A stretch of 64,000 nt of DNA, taken from Nocardia asteroides (lineage in GTDB: Bacteria > Actinomycetota > Actinomycetes > Mycobacteriales > Mycobacteriaceae). This document shows, piece after piece, positions 1-7,957 of this stretch (within the stretch, counting starts at the first letter, position 1; every line of letters begins with the position of its first letter). Location: NCBI RefSeq assembly GCF_900637185.1, contig NZ_LR134352.1, forward strand, positions 62,001 to 126,000, given 5' to 3'. A program made the translations under genes and the position numbers. The notes below the pieces were generated by a model. It ran no database searches and was not told where the DNA came from. It saw only the letters and a list, made by a program, of their open reading frames with translations.

Positions 1-168
1 CAGCGCCGCTACGATGATCGGGATCTCCACGCCGATGAGCTTGGCGATGCCGATGATGAGCGCGGCGATCACCACGACGAGCCCGAGGCGGGCCAGCGTG
101 TAGAGCGCCAGATTGCGGAACAGCCGCTTCCCCGCGCCAGAACCTTGCTGACCAGTTGCTTCACTCAC
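1..168 (-). CDS. DUF4229-type small membrane protein (partial, C-terminus outside window)
   Basis: The 56 visible codons begin at GTG 168 and run off the left edge. They encode a short polar N-terminus, a basic patch (KRLFRN) and a long hydrophobic segment (residues about 21-55) with an ALYTLARLGLVV motif typical of actinobacterial DUF4229 proteins. These are small integral membrane proteins of unknown role, often found near cytochrome c biogenesis and menaquinone genes, which fits the ccs genes a few kilobases away. The family name is from recollection of the motif; a generic small membrane protein is the alternative. Confidence 0.7.
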   Translation of the reverse strand, partial: MSEATGQQGSGAGKRLFRNLALYTLARLGLVVVIAALIIGIAKLIGVEIPIIVAAL

Positions 169-333
169 GCCCAACAGCCTAACCCCGTCGCGGCCTGGCC
201 CGATGCGGCCCCGTTCGCGGCTTTTGTCTATTACTTCCCCTTTACCAACAGTAGGTGGTTCGACTACGTGGGGGTCGCAGTGCGACGATGACGCCATCTG
301 ATGAGGGAACTGTCGAGAACGGAGAGGTTAGCT

Positions 334-543
334 ATGACTGCGATCACCGTCGGCGGCCAGGACACTCTGCTGACACCAGGCCAAGTGGCCGCCATGTTCC
401 ACGTAGACCCCAAGACCGTCACTCGGTGGGCCCATGCGGGCAGGCTCGGTTCGCTGCGCACTCCGGGCGGGCATCGCCGATTCCGCGAGTCCGAGGTTCT
501 GCAGTTGCTCAAATCGCTCACCACCGAGGCAGCTCCGCGCTGA
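334..543 (+). CDS. bldC: BldC-family MerR-like DNA-binding regulator
   Basis: A 69-aa protein that is essentially one winged helix-turn-helix domain. The helix-turn-helix lies at residues 13-35 (LLTPGQVAAMF, DPKTVTRWA) and the wing carries TPGGHRRF (43-50), the signature of BldC, a small MerR-like protein that binds DNA without an effector domain. In Streptomyces BldC controls the timing of development; its role in Nocardia-like organisms is not settled. ATG 334 is chosen because GGAGAGG lies a few bases upstream; an ATG at 301 has no such site. It stands alone, divergent from the DUF4229 gene. Confidence 0.9.
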   Translation: MTAITVGGQDTLLTPGQVAAMFHVDPKTVTRWAHAGRLGSLRTPGGHRRFRESEVLQLLKSLTTEAAPR

Positions 544-659
544 CCCGACCGGCAGGCGCGAGTCCGTCCGCGGGCTCGCGTTCGCCGGAAATTTCCCTTC
601 TGTTGCGGATGTGCACATGGCACGGACACGGCTACCCTCGATAGCAGGAGGTGAGCGAC

Positions 660-854
660 GTGACGTACCTGTTGGCACTCATCGCGATCGTGGCCGTCGC
701 GGTGTTGTGCTGGAAGGCGTTCGGCCCGGAGAAGCCCCGCCCGTATTCCGGTCCCCCTTCGCGTAGACCGATCCTCGGCCCCGACGACGACCCGGAATTC
801 CTGTGGCGCCTGAACAAGCAGCACCGCGACGATTCCGGCCAGTCCGACCTGTAG
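660..854 (+). CDS. small single-span membrane protein
   Basis: A 64-aa protein with an N-terminal hydrophobic segment (residues 3-20) followed by a proline/arginine-rich stretch and a charged tail containing DDDPEFLWRLN. No family recognised. GTG 660 is preferred over GTG 651 because AGGAGG (646-651) lies 8 bases upstream of 660 and overlaps the other candidate start. It is probably a small inner-membrane protein with a cytoplasmic tail; its length and strong ribosome binding site argue that it is real. Confidence 0.65.
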   Translation: MTYLLALIAIVAVAVLCWKAFGPEKPRPYSGPPSRRPILGPDDDPEFLWRLNKQHRDDSGQSDL

Positions 855-922
855 CTCGGACGTGACCTTTCCCACATACCCCCCGATGCACCGCGAAAAA
901 CCCGGGTAGATAACGTATTCCG

Positions 923-1576
923 GTGATCGATGTGCAGCAGAGTTCCATTCCGACCACCTGGCGCGCGGCCGACGGCAGCGCCGTGACGTTCACCGAGGCA
1001 CGGTCGGCGTGGACTCGCGCGGCACACGAGGTGCTCGCGGACACCGCGACCAGGTTCAACAACTTCATCGTCAACACGGAGCTGGCCGAGCTGGTCCAGG
1101 AGGAATCCGGGATCCGCACGCAGGTCAAATGGCAGCACTGGCTGCCCGTCGTGCTGGACCGGGTCGCCGAGCACTGTCACAAGAACAACGAGCCGCCGCT
1201 GAGCGCGCTGTGCGTGCGCAAGAACCAGACGGTGGGCACCGGCTACCGCTACATCCTCGAACTCGCGGGCCTGCCCATCCCCGACGATCTGGAGATGCAC
1301 GCCGCCGCCGCCCGCTGGCAGTGCTACCAGCACTACGCCACCGACCTCCCCGCCGACGGTGGCCTGCCCACCCTCCCCCCGAAGGTCGCGGCGCTGCGCC
1401 ACCAGACCTCCCAGGACCTCGCCGCCGCCGAAGCGGCCGAGGCCGCCGTCAAGCCCAAGCGCACCGCCGCCGCCCGCCGCACCGTCACCGTGCCCAAGCC
1501 GGAACCGGTCCGCAAGCCCGTGTGCCTGAACTGCCACGTGGAACTCCCGGCCAACAAGATCTGCTACTACTGCTGA
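923..1576 (+). CDS. hypothetical protein with basic tail and C-terminal CxxC...CxxC knuckle
   Basis: A 217-aa protein in three parts. Residues 1-150 look like a folded, mixed helical domain (RFNNFIVNTELAELV, ALCVRKNQTVGTGYRYIL). Residues about 165-200 are a low-complexity Ala/Lys/Pro/Arg tail. The last 17 residues hold four cysteines as CxxC-x9-CxxC (C201, C204, C214, C217), which looks like a small zinc knuckle. There is no signal peptide or membrane segment. The basic tail plus knuckle suggests nucleic-acid binding, which is inference only; I do not recognise the family. A terminator hairpin follows directly. Confidence 0.75.
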   Translation: MIDVQQSSIPTTWRAADGSAVTFTEARSAWTRAAHEVLADTATRFNNFIVNTELAELVQEESGIRTQVKWQHWLPVVLDRVAEHCHKNNEPPLSALCVRKNQTVGTGYRYILELAGLPIPDDLEMHAAAARWQCYQHYATDLPADGGLPTLPPKVAALRHQTSQDLAAAEAAEAAVKPKRTAAARRTVTVPKPEPVRKPVCLNCHVELPANKICYYC

Positions 1577-1582
1577 CCCGTC

Positions 1583-1608
1583 CGCAGGCCCCGATCGCGG
1601 GGCCTGCG
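1583..1608. terminator. hairpin between convergent genes
   Basis: A perfect 11-bp stem (CGCAGGCCCCG / CGGGGCCTGCG) with a 4-base loop sits between the stop at 1576 (+) and the stop at 1617 (-). No long T-run follows on either strand, so bidirectional activity is inferred from position and stem strength. Confidence 0.7.
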
Positions 1609-1616
1609 TCCCCGGC

Positions 1617-2023
1617 TCAGCCCTGCTCGCCGGTGCAGTACGTCTTGGCCAGCACCGGCCCCGGCCCGAGCTCCCTGGCCGCCGCGACCGCCGCCGCTTC
1701 CGCCTCCTGAGCGGTCGCCGCGATGCGCACCCGATAGTCGCCGCTGCGCCCACGCTTGTCCCGCCCGGTCACCGCCAGCGACGCGCATTCATCGACGAAC
1801 CGCGCGACGACCACACAATCCGGCCGGTCACACAACCCCCGCGCACTCGCCTCCGCGTCCTCCCAGCTCGGATAGTTCACCGCCGACACGACGTGCGAGG
1901 AATCCGCCCGATCCATGACGATCACCCCGTGAAGCCCGTCGTCACCCCCCTCCGCCCCGCGACCCCAACTCCCCCGACAACCATCCCCGCCACAGCCACC
2001 ATCACCGAAATAAGCTTTCCCAC
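1617..2023 (-). pseudogene. secreted DUF4189-type protein split by a single-base frameshift
   Basis: The mature part (1617 to about 1935) reads SAVNYPSWEDAEASARGLC, CVVVARFVDECASLAV and ends AKTYC, the DUF4189 pattern of small secreted actinobacterial proteins with paired cysteines. It has no signal peptide in its own frame. One frame away, GTG 2023 with an ideal CGGAGG site 7 bases upstream encodes MGKLISVMVAVAGMVVGG, a good signal peptide, which then stops at a TGA. The two frames meet at a run of six G (minus strand) near 1950-1955; one extra G would join them. This is therefore a frameshifted gene or a base-calling error in a homopolymer. If the mature frame is translated alone, the product would lack an export signal. 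Confidence 0.6.
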
Positions 2024-2139
2024 CCGGAATCCTCCGCCCGATAACCGGCCCCACCTCGAGCCGAACCGATCATTATCGATGCTCCGGGCGTCGAGGTCAA
2101 AGCTTGTGCGACAACGGTTTCGGCGCCGACCGCGCAGGG

Positions 2140-2856
2140 CTATCCCCTCAGAGATCGTCGGAACTCCCGATATTCCACGCTGATCTCCCGCAGGTGTTCA
2201 TCCAGCGCCCTGGCCCGTTCCCGCGAGTCGCTACTGTTCATTCCGGTCCATCGGCCGCGATACCAATCCATCGCCCGCGACACAGCCTGAAACTCGCCAT
2301 TACACACACCGAGCACGATCGCCGCGCGAAAGGCGACGGGGTCTATGTTCCACCGCGCGAACGACACTCGCCGTCGATGGCAGGCGGCGGAGAGAATGCT
2401 GTCGAACGTCGACCACTCGGCGAACCACGTACTGCCACGCTCCGAAACGACGCGGACCAGGCCACTCACCACGCGGGCGACATCATCGACGTCGAAAATC
2501 TGTGGTGCGAAATGACGCTCGACACCGATGAGGTCGGTCAGTGAAGTCTCCACAACGGTGCCCGGCACCTCGAAACCTAGATTCGCGTGCAGGCGGGCAG
2601 CATCGGGAAGGGAGTCGAATACGTCGGCGACCGCGTCGCATACCAGCGCGATCTGCCCGAAGACTTGATGAGCGCCGGAACTTCGCCTGAACACCGCGAT
2701 CCGAATCTGGCGCCGCAGATTCAGCGCATCGACGTCACCGCACGCCAAGACGATACGTTCGCCCTCATCCGAATCACGCGACAGCCCTTCCACCGGGATC
2801 CGCACATACCCGAGTTCGGAAAACCCCGATTCGACTTCAAGGATCAGCCTGGTCAT
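2140..2856 (-). CDS. hypothetical protein
   Basis: A 238-aa soluble-looking protein with no signal peptide or membrane span. It starts MTRLILEVESGFSELGYVRIPVEG and ends with a charged helix rich in Arg and Glu (SSDSRERARALDEHLREISVEYREFRRSLRG split across its end). Tryptophans cluster at TWFAEWSTF and DWYRGRW. The family is not recognised. Codon choice is less G/C-biased than in the neighbouring ccs genes, which is compatible with a recently acquired or rapidly evolving gene. ATG 2856 follows a weak AAGG site; a GTG five codons earlier is possible. Confidence 0.65.
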   Translation of the reverse strand: MTRLILEVESGFSELGYVRIPVEGLSRDSDEGERIVLACGDVDALNLRRQIRIAVFRRSSGAHQVFGQIALVCDAVADVFDSLPDAARLHANLGFEVPGTVVETSLTDLIGVERHFAPQIFDVDDVARVVSGLVRVVSERGSTWFAEWSTFDSILSAACHRRRVSFARWNIDPVAFRAAIVLGVCNGEFQAVSRAMDWYRGRWTGMNSSDSRERARALDEHLREISVEYREFRRSLRG

Positions 2857-2946
2857 CACCTTGCGTCCCACGGCACCACGCTAACCCGCGCATCACACGA
2901 CCACCGATCGGCGGAAGTCGAAAGCCCCGAATCCTGGTCGGGTAGT

Positions 2947-3912
2947 TCAGTTCAGACCGGCGTAGCTGTGCAACCCCGAGATCACCATGTTGATGATGAA
3001 CAAGTTGAAGAGCATGGCGACGAAGCCGGCGATGTTGATCCAGGCGGCTTTGGTGTCGCGCCAGCCCGAGGTGGCTCGGGCGTGGAGGTAGGCGGCGTAG
3101 AGGACCCAGGCGATGAAGGAGCAGGTTTCCTTGGGGTCCCAGCCCCAGAAGCGGCCCCAGGCGGCTTCGGCCCAGATGGCGCCGAGGATGACGCCCGCGC
3201 CGAAGAGGGGGAAGCCGATGATGGTGGTTTTGTAGGCGAGCTGGTCGAGGGTGCGGGCGTCGGGGAGGCGGCGGGCGATGGTGCCGAAGAGGGAGCTCGA
3301 CTCCTCGCCCGCGGGCTGGCGCATGCGGTACAGGTACAGGAGGCTGGCGACGCCGGAGACCAGGAAGACACCGCTGCCGATGCTGACGATGGTGACGTGG
3401 ATCGGCAGCCAGAACGACCGCAGCGCGGGGACGACCGGGGCGGCGTCGGCGTAGAGGACGGTGCCGGCCAGGAACATCAGGATCAGCACGGGCACCAGCA
3501 GGAAGACCCACATGGACCGGTAGCGCTGGTCGCGCAGGAAGTACAGGCCGATCACCACGGCGGCCGCGGTGGCCATGGTGGTGAACTCGTACATGTTGCC
3601 CAGCGGGAACCGGTGCGTGGCGAAACCGCGCAGCACGATCGAGCCCACGTGCAGCGCCGCGCCGACCAGCAGCACCGAGAACGCCATGTTGCCGAGCCGC
3701 TCGGCCAGCGGCCGCGACGACGGGGTCTCGATGCGGCCGGGCAGCGACGGGTCGGCGGGCGCGCCCGCGGTGACCAGTTCGCGCGCCGCGACCTGCTTGG
3801 CCCGCGCCGAGGCGTACTGCACCAGCAACAACACCAGCGCCAGGGCGTAGATCGCCATGGCCGACATAAAGGCGAAGTCGCTGTAGCGTGCCAGCGTTTC
3901 GTCGATCGGCAT
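2947..3912 (-). CDS. ccsB: cytochrome c biogenesis protein CcsB (heme-handling CcsA-type)
   Basis: A 321-aa polytopic membrane protein of System II cytochrome c maturation, which carries heme across the membrane and attaches it to apocytochrome c together with ResB. The tryptophan-rich heme-binding WWD segment is visible at residues 247-262 (WAEAAWGRFWGWDPKE), with candidate heme-ligand histidines H88, H172, H277 and H315 flanking it. ATG 3912 overlaps the resB stop in an ATGA, which fixes the start and indicates translational coupling. It is the last gene of the coupled hemL-to-ccsB chain. Confidence 0.95.
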   Translation of the reverse strand: MPIDETLARYSDFAFMSAMAIYALALVLLLVQYASARAKQVAARELVTAGAPADPSLPGRIETPSSRPLAERLGNMAFSVLLVGAALHVGSIVLRGFATHRFPLGNMYEFTTMATAAAVVIGLYFLRDQRYRSMWVFLLVPVLILMFLAGTVLYADAAPVVPALRSFWLPIHVTIVSIGSGVFLVSGVASLLYLYRMRQPAGEESSSLFGTIARRLPDARTLDQLAYKTTIIGFPLFGAGVILGAIWAEAAWGRFWGWDPKETCSFIAWVLYAAYLHARATSGWRDTKAAWINIAGFVAMLFNLFIINMVISGLHSYAGLN

Positions 3913-5546
3913 CAGTTCTCCGTTTCCGCGTCCAGTACCCGCGCGCGCAGCCGGTCGAATTCGCCGCCCCAGCCCGCCTGATCGCTTCTGGCCAGACCGC
4001 CCATCTCTACTACGGTCCGTCGTTGATCCACGGTACCTGCCGCGGGCTCGGACGGGTACGCCCGGATCCAGATCCGGCGCCGTTTCACCAGCAGCGACAC
4101 CAGCAGGCCCGCCATCATCGTGAGCGAACTGACCAGCACCCACTGCTGCCACGGGTCGTGCGAGACCTGGAGGTTCACGAACTCCTTGGCACCGTCGAAG
4201 GTGACCTTCGCGCCGCTGGGCAGCGTGGTGGACTCACCGGGCCGCAGGTTGACCCGCGCCTCCTTGGTGAGCCTGCCCTGCTTGATCATCTCCGGGTCGA
4301 GCGCGAACAGCGACTGCGAGCGGCCGGTGTCGAGGCCGGTGTTGCCGCGGTAGATGTCGACGGCGACCGCCGGGTCGTCCATGGTCGGGAACGACGAGGT
4401 GAGCAGGCTGCCGTGGAACAGCGCCGTCGGGGCGAACAGGCCCTCGATGGCGATCTGGTTCTGGCGGCGTTCCTCGTCGGTGGCGTACATGCCGCCGGGC
4501 GGGTCGATGCGCAGCACGCCGCTGGACAGGAAGGTCCGGGCGTCGTCGGGACGCCACTGGATGGTCTCGGTGCGGGTCTGCCCGTTCGGGAAGGTGACGG
4601 TAAACGTCGGCGCGAACCCGTGACCCTGCAGGTAGACGCGGTCACCGGCGACGCGCAGCGGATGGTTCACCCGCAGTTCCTGGCTGCGCCAGGTGTCGGT
4701 GCTCAGGTCCTCGCCCGCCTGGTACTCGATGTTCGAGGTGAACATCTCGGCCTGGCCGCTGGGCAGGTAGTCGGCCTTGAAGTCCTTGACCCGCACGCAC
4801 AGCGGGGTCATCCCGGTGCCGTCGTTGACATTGCCCGCGCGGAACGAGTCGAACACCGCGGGCGAGGTGGTGCAGAAACCGGGCCCGTTGTCGGCGATCA
4901 CGATGACATTGCCCTCGTAACCGAACAGCTTGCCCAGCGCGATCGAGGCCAGCAGGCCGACCAGCGACAGGTGGAAGACCAGGTTGCCGAACTCGCGCAG
5001 GTAGCCCTTCTCGGCCGACAGCGTGATCTCGCCGTCGCGCTTGCCCGGCCGCACCTCGGTGCGCCAGCCGCGCAGCTGCCCGCGGGCCTGCTCGACGACG
5101 GTCGCGGCGTCGTCGTCGACGGTCTCGCTGAAGTGGTGCGGCAGCCGCCCGAGGTTGCGCGGCGCGGCGACCGGGGGCGTGCGCAGGGCCCGGTAGTGGT
5201 CCCAGCAGCGCGGCAGGATGCAGCCGACCAGGGAGATGAACAGCAGCACGTAGATGGCGGTGAACCAGAAGCTGCCGAACACGTCGAACAGCTCGAACCG
5301 GTCCATCCACGGCCCGAGGGTCGGGCGGTCGGCGATGTACTGCTCGACCTTCTGCGTGTTCAGGCTGCGCTGCGGCAGCAGCGCGCCGGGAATAGCGGCC
5401 AGGGCCAGCAGGAACAGCAGCACCAGGGCGGTGCGCATGCTGGTGAGGCCGCGCCAGGTATTGCGGACCAGGGCCCAGGCCCGGCCCGGCAGCGACTGCC
5501 GGACGGGCGGAGTGGGGGTGGTCGGCGTAGTCAGTGTGTCAGTCAT
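3912..5546 (-). CDS. resB: cytochrome c biogenesis protein ResB
   Basis: A 544-aa ResB-family membrane protein, partner of CcsB in System II cytochrome c synthesis. After a proline/threonine-rich N-terminus, membrane segments lie near residues 38-58 (ALVLLFLLALAAIPGALLP), 92-112 and 190-208. A large extracytoplasmic domain carries the conserved GYLREFGNLVFHLSLVGLL and HPLRVAGDRVYLQGHGFAP motifs, and a last span at about 468-487 leads to a cytoplasmic tail. Its ATG overlaps the ccdA stop (5546) and its stop overlaps the ccsB start (3912). Confidence 0.95.
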   Translation of the reverse strand: MTDTLTTPTTPTPPVRQSLPGRAWALVRNTWRGLTSMRTALVLLFLLALAAIPGALLPQRSLNTQKVEQYIADRPTLGPWMDRFELFDVFGSFWFTAIYVLLFISLVGCILPRCWDHYRALRTPPVAAPRNLGRLPHHFSETVDDDAATVVEQARGQLRGWRTEVRPGKRDGEITLSAEKGYLREFGNLVFHLSLVGLLASIALGKLFGYEGNVIVIADNGPGFCTTSPAVFDSFRAGNVNDGTGMTPLCVRVKDFKADYLPSGQAEMFTSNIEYQAGEDLSTDTWRSQELRVNHPLRVAGDRVYLQGHGFAPTFTVTFPNGQTRTETIQWRPDDARTFLSSGVLRIDPPGGMYATDEERRQNQIAIEGLFAPTALFHGSLLTSSFPTMDDPAVAVDIYRGNTGLDTGRSQSLFALDPEMIKQGRLTKEARVNLRPGESTTLPSGAKVTFDGAKEFVNLQVSHDPWQQWVLVSSLTMMAGLLVSLLVKRRRIWIRAYPSEPAAGTVDQRRTVVEMGGLARSDQAGWGGEFDRLRARVLDAETEN

Positions 5547-6358
5547 CAGATCGGGAGAGTCACCTCGGAGACGAACCCGTCACGCACCCAGCCGACGAAC
5601 TGGTCCCATGCCCCCGTGACCAGCGCGACGCCGACGGCGACGAGCAGAACACCCCCGATTACCTGGATGGTGCGCGAATTGCGCCGCAACCAGCCCACCC
5701 CGCGCAACGCACCGGCCGACCCGAACGCCAGCACCACGAACGGCAGCCCCAGCCCCAGGCAGTACGCCACGATCAGCACCACCCCGCGCACCGCGGTGGT
5801 GCCCTCGGTGCCCGCGGACACCGCCATCACCCCGGACAGCGTCGGGCCCAGACACGGCGTCCAGCCCAGCGCGAACACCCCGCCGAGCAGGGGCGCGCCG
5901 ACGATGCTGGTGAACCGGCGCGGCTCCATCCTGGTGTCGCGCTGCAGCGCGGGCACCAGGCCGATGAACACCAGACCCATCAGGATGGTCACCACACCGC
6001 CGATGCGCTGCAGCAACTCCCGGTTGACGTTGAGGGTCTGGATCACGCCGAACACGGTGGCCGTGGCCAGCACGAACACCACCGTGAACCCGGCGACGAA
6101 CAATCCGGCGGCACCGGCCACCCGCATCTTCGCGCTCCTGCGCGTGGCGGTGAGCGTGCTCGCCTGCGCGGCGGTGGCCGGTGGCGCCTCGGCCCCGACC
6201 AACCCGGCCAGATAGGACAGGTACCCCGGCACCAACGGCACGACACACGGTGAAGCGAACGACACCAGGCCCGCGAGCAGGCAGGCACCCAGCGCCAACA
6301 GCAACGGACCCGATGCCGCGGTCTGCTGGAAGGAATCCCCGACTGCGGCGAGCACCAT
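5546..6358 (-). CDS. ccdA: thiol-disulfide electron carrier CcdA
   Basis: A 270-aa CcdA/DsbD-beta family membrane protein that passes reducing power from cytoplasmic thioredoxin to extracytoplasmic thioredoxin-like proteins so that apocytochrome c cysteines stay reduced. Both redox cysteines are present: C38 in SFASPCVVPLVPGYLSY and C169 in GWTPCLGPTLSG, in about six membrane spans. ATG 6358 is chosen over GTG 6361 because it forms an ATGA with the stop of the upstream small gene. The tlpA-like gene just upstream is the likely electron acceptor. Confidence 0.93.
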   Translation of the reverse strand: MVLAAVGDSFQQTAASGPLLLALGACLLAGLVSFASPCVVPLVPGYLSYLAGLVGAEAPPATAAQASTLTATRRSAKMRVAGAAGLFVAGFTVVFVLATATVFGVIQTLNVNRELLQRIGGVVTILMGLVFIGLVPALQRDTRMEPRRFTSIVGAPLLGGVFALGWTPCLGPTLSGVMAVSAGTEGTTAVRGVVLIVAYCLGLGLPFVVLAFGSAGALRGVGWLRRNSRTIQVIGGVLLVAVGVALVTGAWDQFVGWVRDGFVSEVTLPI

Positions 6359-6585
6359 CACTCGGTGCTGTCCTCGTCACGCTGCTCGTCGCGGGGCAAC
6401 GACAGGGTGCGCTCGGTCTCGGCCGGCTCCGCCGGACCGAAATCGAACAGGCCGGCACCGGCGACGCTGCGCGGGACGGTCGCGATGCCCGCCCAACGAT
6501 CGTCGACGGTCCAGCCCGCGCCCATACGGCGCGCGCCCTGGCGGGGACGACACGCGGTCAGATTTCCGGGACGACGACGGCTCAC
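6358..6585 (-). CDS. small hypothetical protein coupled between tlpA-like gene and ccdA
   Basis: A 75-aa reading frame occupies exactly the gap between the thioredoxin gene and ccdA. Its GTG (6585) overlaps the upstream stop as GTGA and its TGA overlaps the ccdA ATG as ATGA, matching the four-base overlaps used throughout this operon. The protein has a basic N-terminus (SRRRPGNLTACRPRQ), a middle part GAGWTVDDRWAGIATVPRS and an acidic C-terminus; there is no membrane span and no recognised family. The double coupling is the main evidence that it is translated. A possible role in cytochrome c or redox assembly follows only from location. Confidence 0.6.
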   Translation of the reverse strand: MSRRRPGNLTACRPRQGARRMGAGWTVDDRWAGIATVPRSVAGAGLFDFGPAEPAETERTLSLPRDEQRDEDSTE

Positions 6586-7223
6586 TGCTTCTCCTCGGCG
6601 GCGATGCGCTCGACCACGGGCTGCAGATCTTCGGCCAATAGCGAGCGAAGGAAGACCGCGGCGACCCGGTGTTGACGATCCAGGATCAACGTGGTCGGAA
6701 TGACACTGGTGGGAAAGTTTCCGCCGAGGGCGAGCAAGGTTCGCATCGACGGGTCGTAGATGGACGGGTATTCGATCTTGTTGTCCACCACGAAGTCCTG
6801 GGCCTTGTCGCGCTGGTGATCGCGGACGTTGATACCCAGGAACGCGACGCCCTTGTCTTTGGTCGCCGCGTAGACCTTTTCGAGCGCGGGTGACTCGGCG
6901 CGGCACGGGCCGCACCACTGTCCCCACAGATTCACGACCACGATCTGGTTCGGGAAATCGTCGACCGAGACGGTCTTTCCCTCGTGCATCAGATCGGGCC
7001 CCGAGAGCTTGCCGATCGTTCCGCGACTGGCGGGCGGATCGTAGTAGATATCGGTTTTACCACCGGGTGAGACGAATTCGAAGGTGCCACCACCGGTTGC
7101 CACCGCATCGGTACCGGTCGAACAGCCCGCGGCGGCGACGATCACGAACAGCGCGGACAGAACGGCAGTGAGCGCCCGCAGCCGGTGGCTGCGGGCGGTG
7201 ACCGACGCGGTGGAGCGTCTCAT
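6582..7223 (-). CDS. TlpA/ResA-like thioredoxin lipoprotein
   Basis: A 213-aa secreted lipoprotein with a basic N-terminus, a hydrophobic signal (residues 17-31) and lipobox AAGC with C34 as the lipidated residue. The thioredoxin fold follows with active site WCGPC (103-107, in NLWGQWCGPCRAESPAL) and the cis-proline loop near SVIPTTLILD. In System II such proteins reduce the apocytochrome c CxxCH motif using electrons from CcdA, and ccdA, resB and ccsB lie downstream in the same chain. ATG 7223 overlaps the phosphatase stop as ATGA. Confidence 0.93.
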   Translation of the reverse strand: MRRSTASVTARSHRLRALTAVLSALFVIVAAAGCSTGTDAVATGGGTFEFVSPGGKTDIYYDPPASRGTIGKLSGPDLMHEGKTVSVDDFPNQIVVVNLWGQWCGPCRAESPALEKVYAATKDKGVAFLGINVRDHQRDKAQDFVVDNKIEYPSIYDPSMRTLLALGGNFPTSVIPTTLILDRQHRVAAVFLRSLLAEDLQPVVERIAAEEKQ

Positions 7224-7957
7224 GCGCCGTGAACCGAAGGGTCGGAGGCGCCCGCTGGTTCGGAGTACACGATGTCCACCAGGGTATCCCCGTGGTAGAC
7301 GAGCGAGGTCAGCGAGGCCAGCGAGCACTGCCGGTTGCGCGGGTCGTGCCACAGGCGCTGACCCTGCAGGAAACGGCGCAGCGTCCACACGGGCAGCTGA
7401 TGCGAGACCAGCACCACCTCGTGGCCGGCGCCCTCGACGCGCGCCTTGTTGACCGCCGCCAGCATCCGGTGCGCGATCTGCAGGTACGGCTCGCCCCAGG
7501 ACGGGGTGAACGGATCGCGCAGCTTCCACCAGTGCCGCGGCTTGCGCAGGGCGCCGTCACCGACCGAGACGCGCAGACCCTCGAAGGTGTTGCCCGCCTC
7601 GATGAGGTTCTCGTCGGTGCGCACGATGACGTCGTGCGCGGCGGCGATCGGGGCCGCGGTCTCCTGGGCGCGCTGCAGCGGGGAGGCGATCACCAGGGAG
7701 ACGTCGTGGTCGGCCAGCGAGCGGGCCACGGCGGCGGCCTGCGACCGGCCGGTCACCGAGAGGCTGAAGCCGGGCAGGCGGCCGTACAGGATGCCGTTGG
7801 GATTGTGCACCTCGCCGTGGCGCAGTACGTGCACGATGGTTTCGACGGTGGCGGGATCGTCGTCGATGGCGGGCGGCGCGGCGGCGGGCGCCGGATGCGG
7901 CGCCTCGTCCTCCACGACCGGGGTGGGGAATTCTGCGTCGGGCTGGTCGGAGCTCAC
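7220..7957 (-). CDS. histidine phosphatase family protein
   Basis: A 245-aa protein with a disordered acidic/proline-rich N-terminus (residues 1-38) and a histidine phosphatase (phosphoglycerate-mutase-like) core. The catalytic RHG is at 46-48 ([12 protein letters not shown]). The second arginine region ([14 protein letters not shown]), catalytic E in [11 protein letters not shown] and second histidine in [11 protein letters not shown] are all present, so it should be an active phosphatase; its substrate is unknown. It is linked by GTGA to hemL and by ATGA to the thioredoxin gene, the same order as around M. tuberculosis hemL. Confidence 0.9.
   Translation of the reverse strand: MSSDQPDAEFPTPVVEDEAPHPAPAAAPPAIDDDPATVETIVHVLRHGEVHNPNGILYGRLPGFSLSVTGRSQAAAVARSLADHDVSLVIASPLQRAQETAAPIAAAHDVIVRTDENLIEAGNTFEGLRVSVGDGALRKPRHWWKLRDPFTPSWGEPYLQIAHRMLAAVNKARVEGAGHEVVLVSHQLPVWTLRRFLQGQRLWHDPRNRQCSLASLTSLVYHGDTLVDIVYSEPAGASDPSVHGA

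Noticed and set aside
651..659. GTG 651 as start of the small membrane protein
   Set aside because: It overlaps the AGGAGG that serves GTG 660, so it would have no ribosome binding site of its own.
3888..6215. 775-codon open frame on the plus strand
   Set aside because: It lies opposite resB, ccdA and part of ccsB, and its translation is Arg/Gln/His/Gly-rich low complexity, as expected for the antisense frame of high-GC genes.
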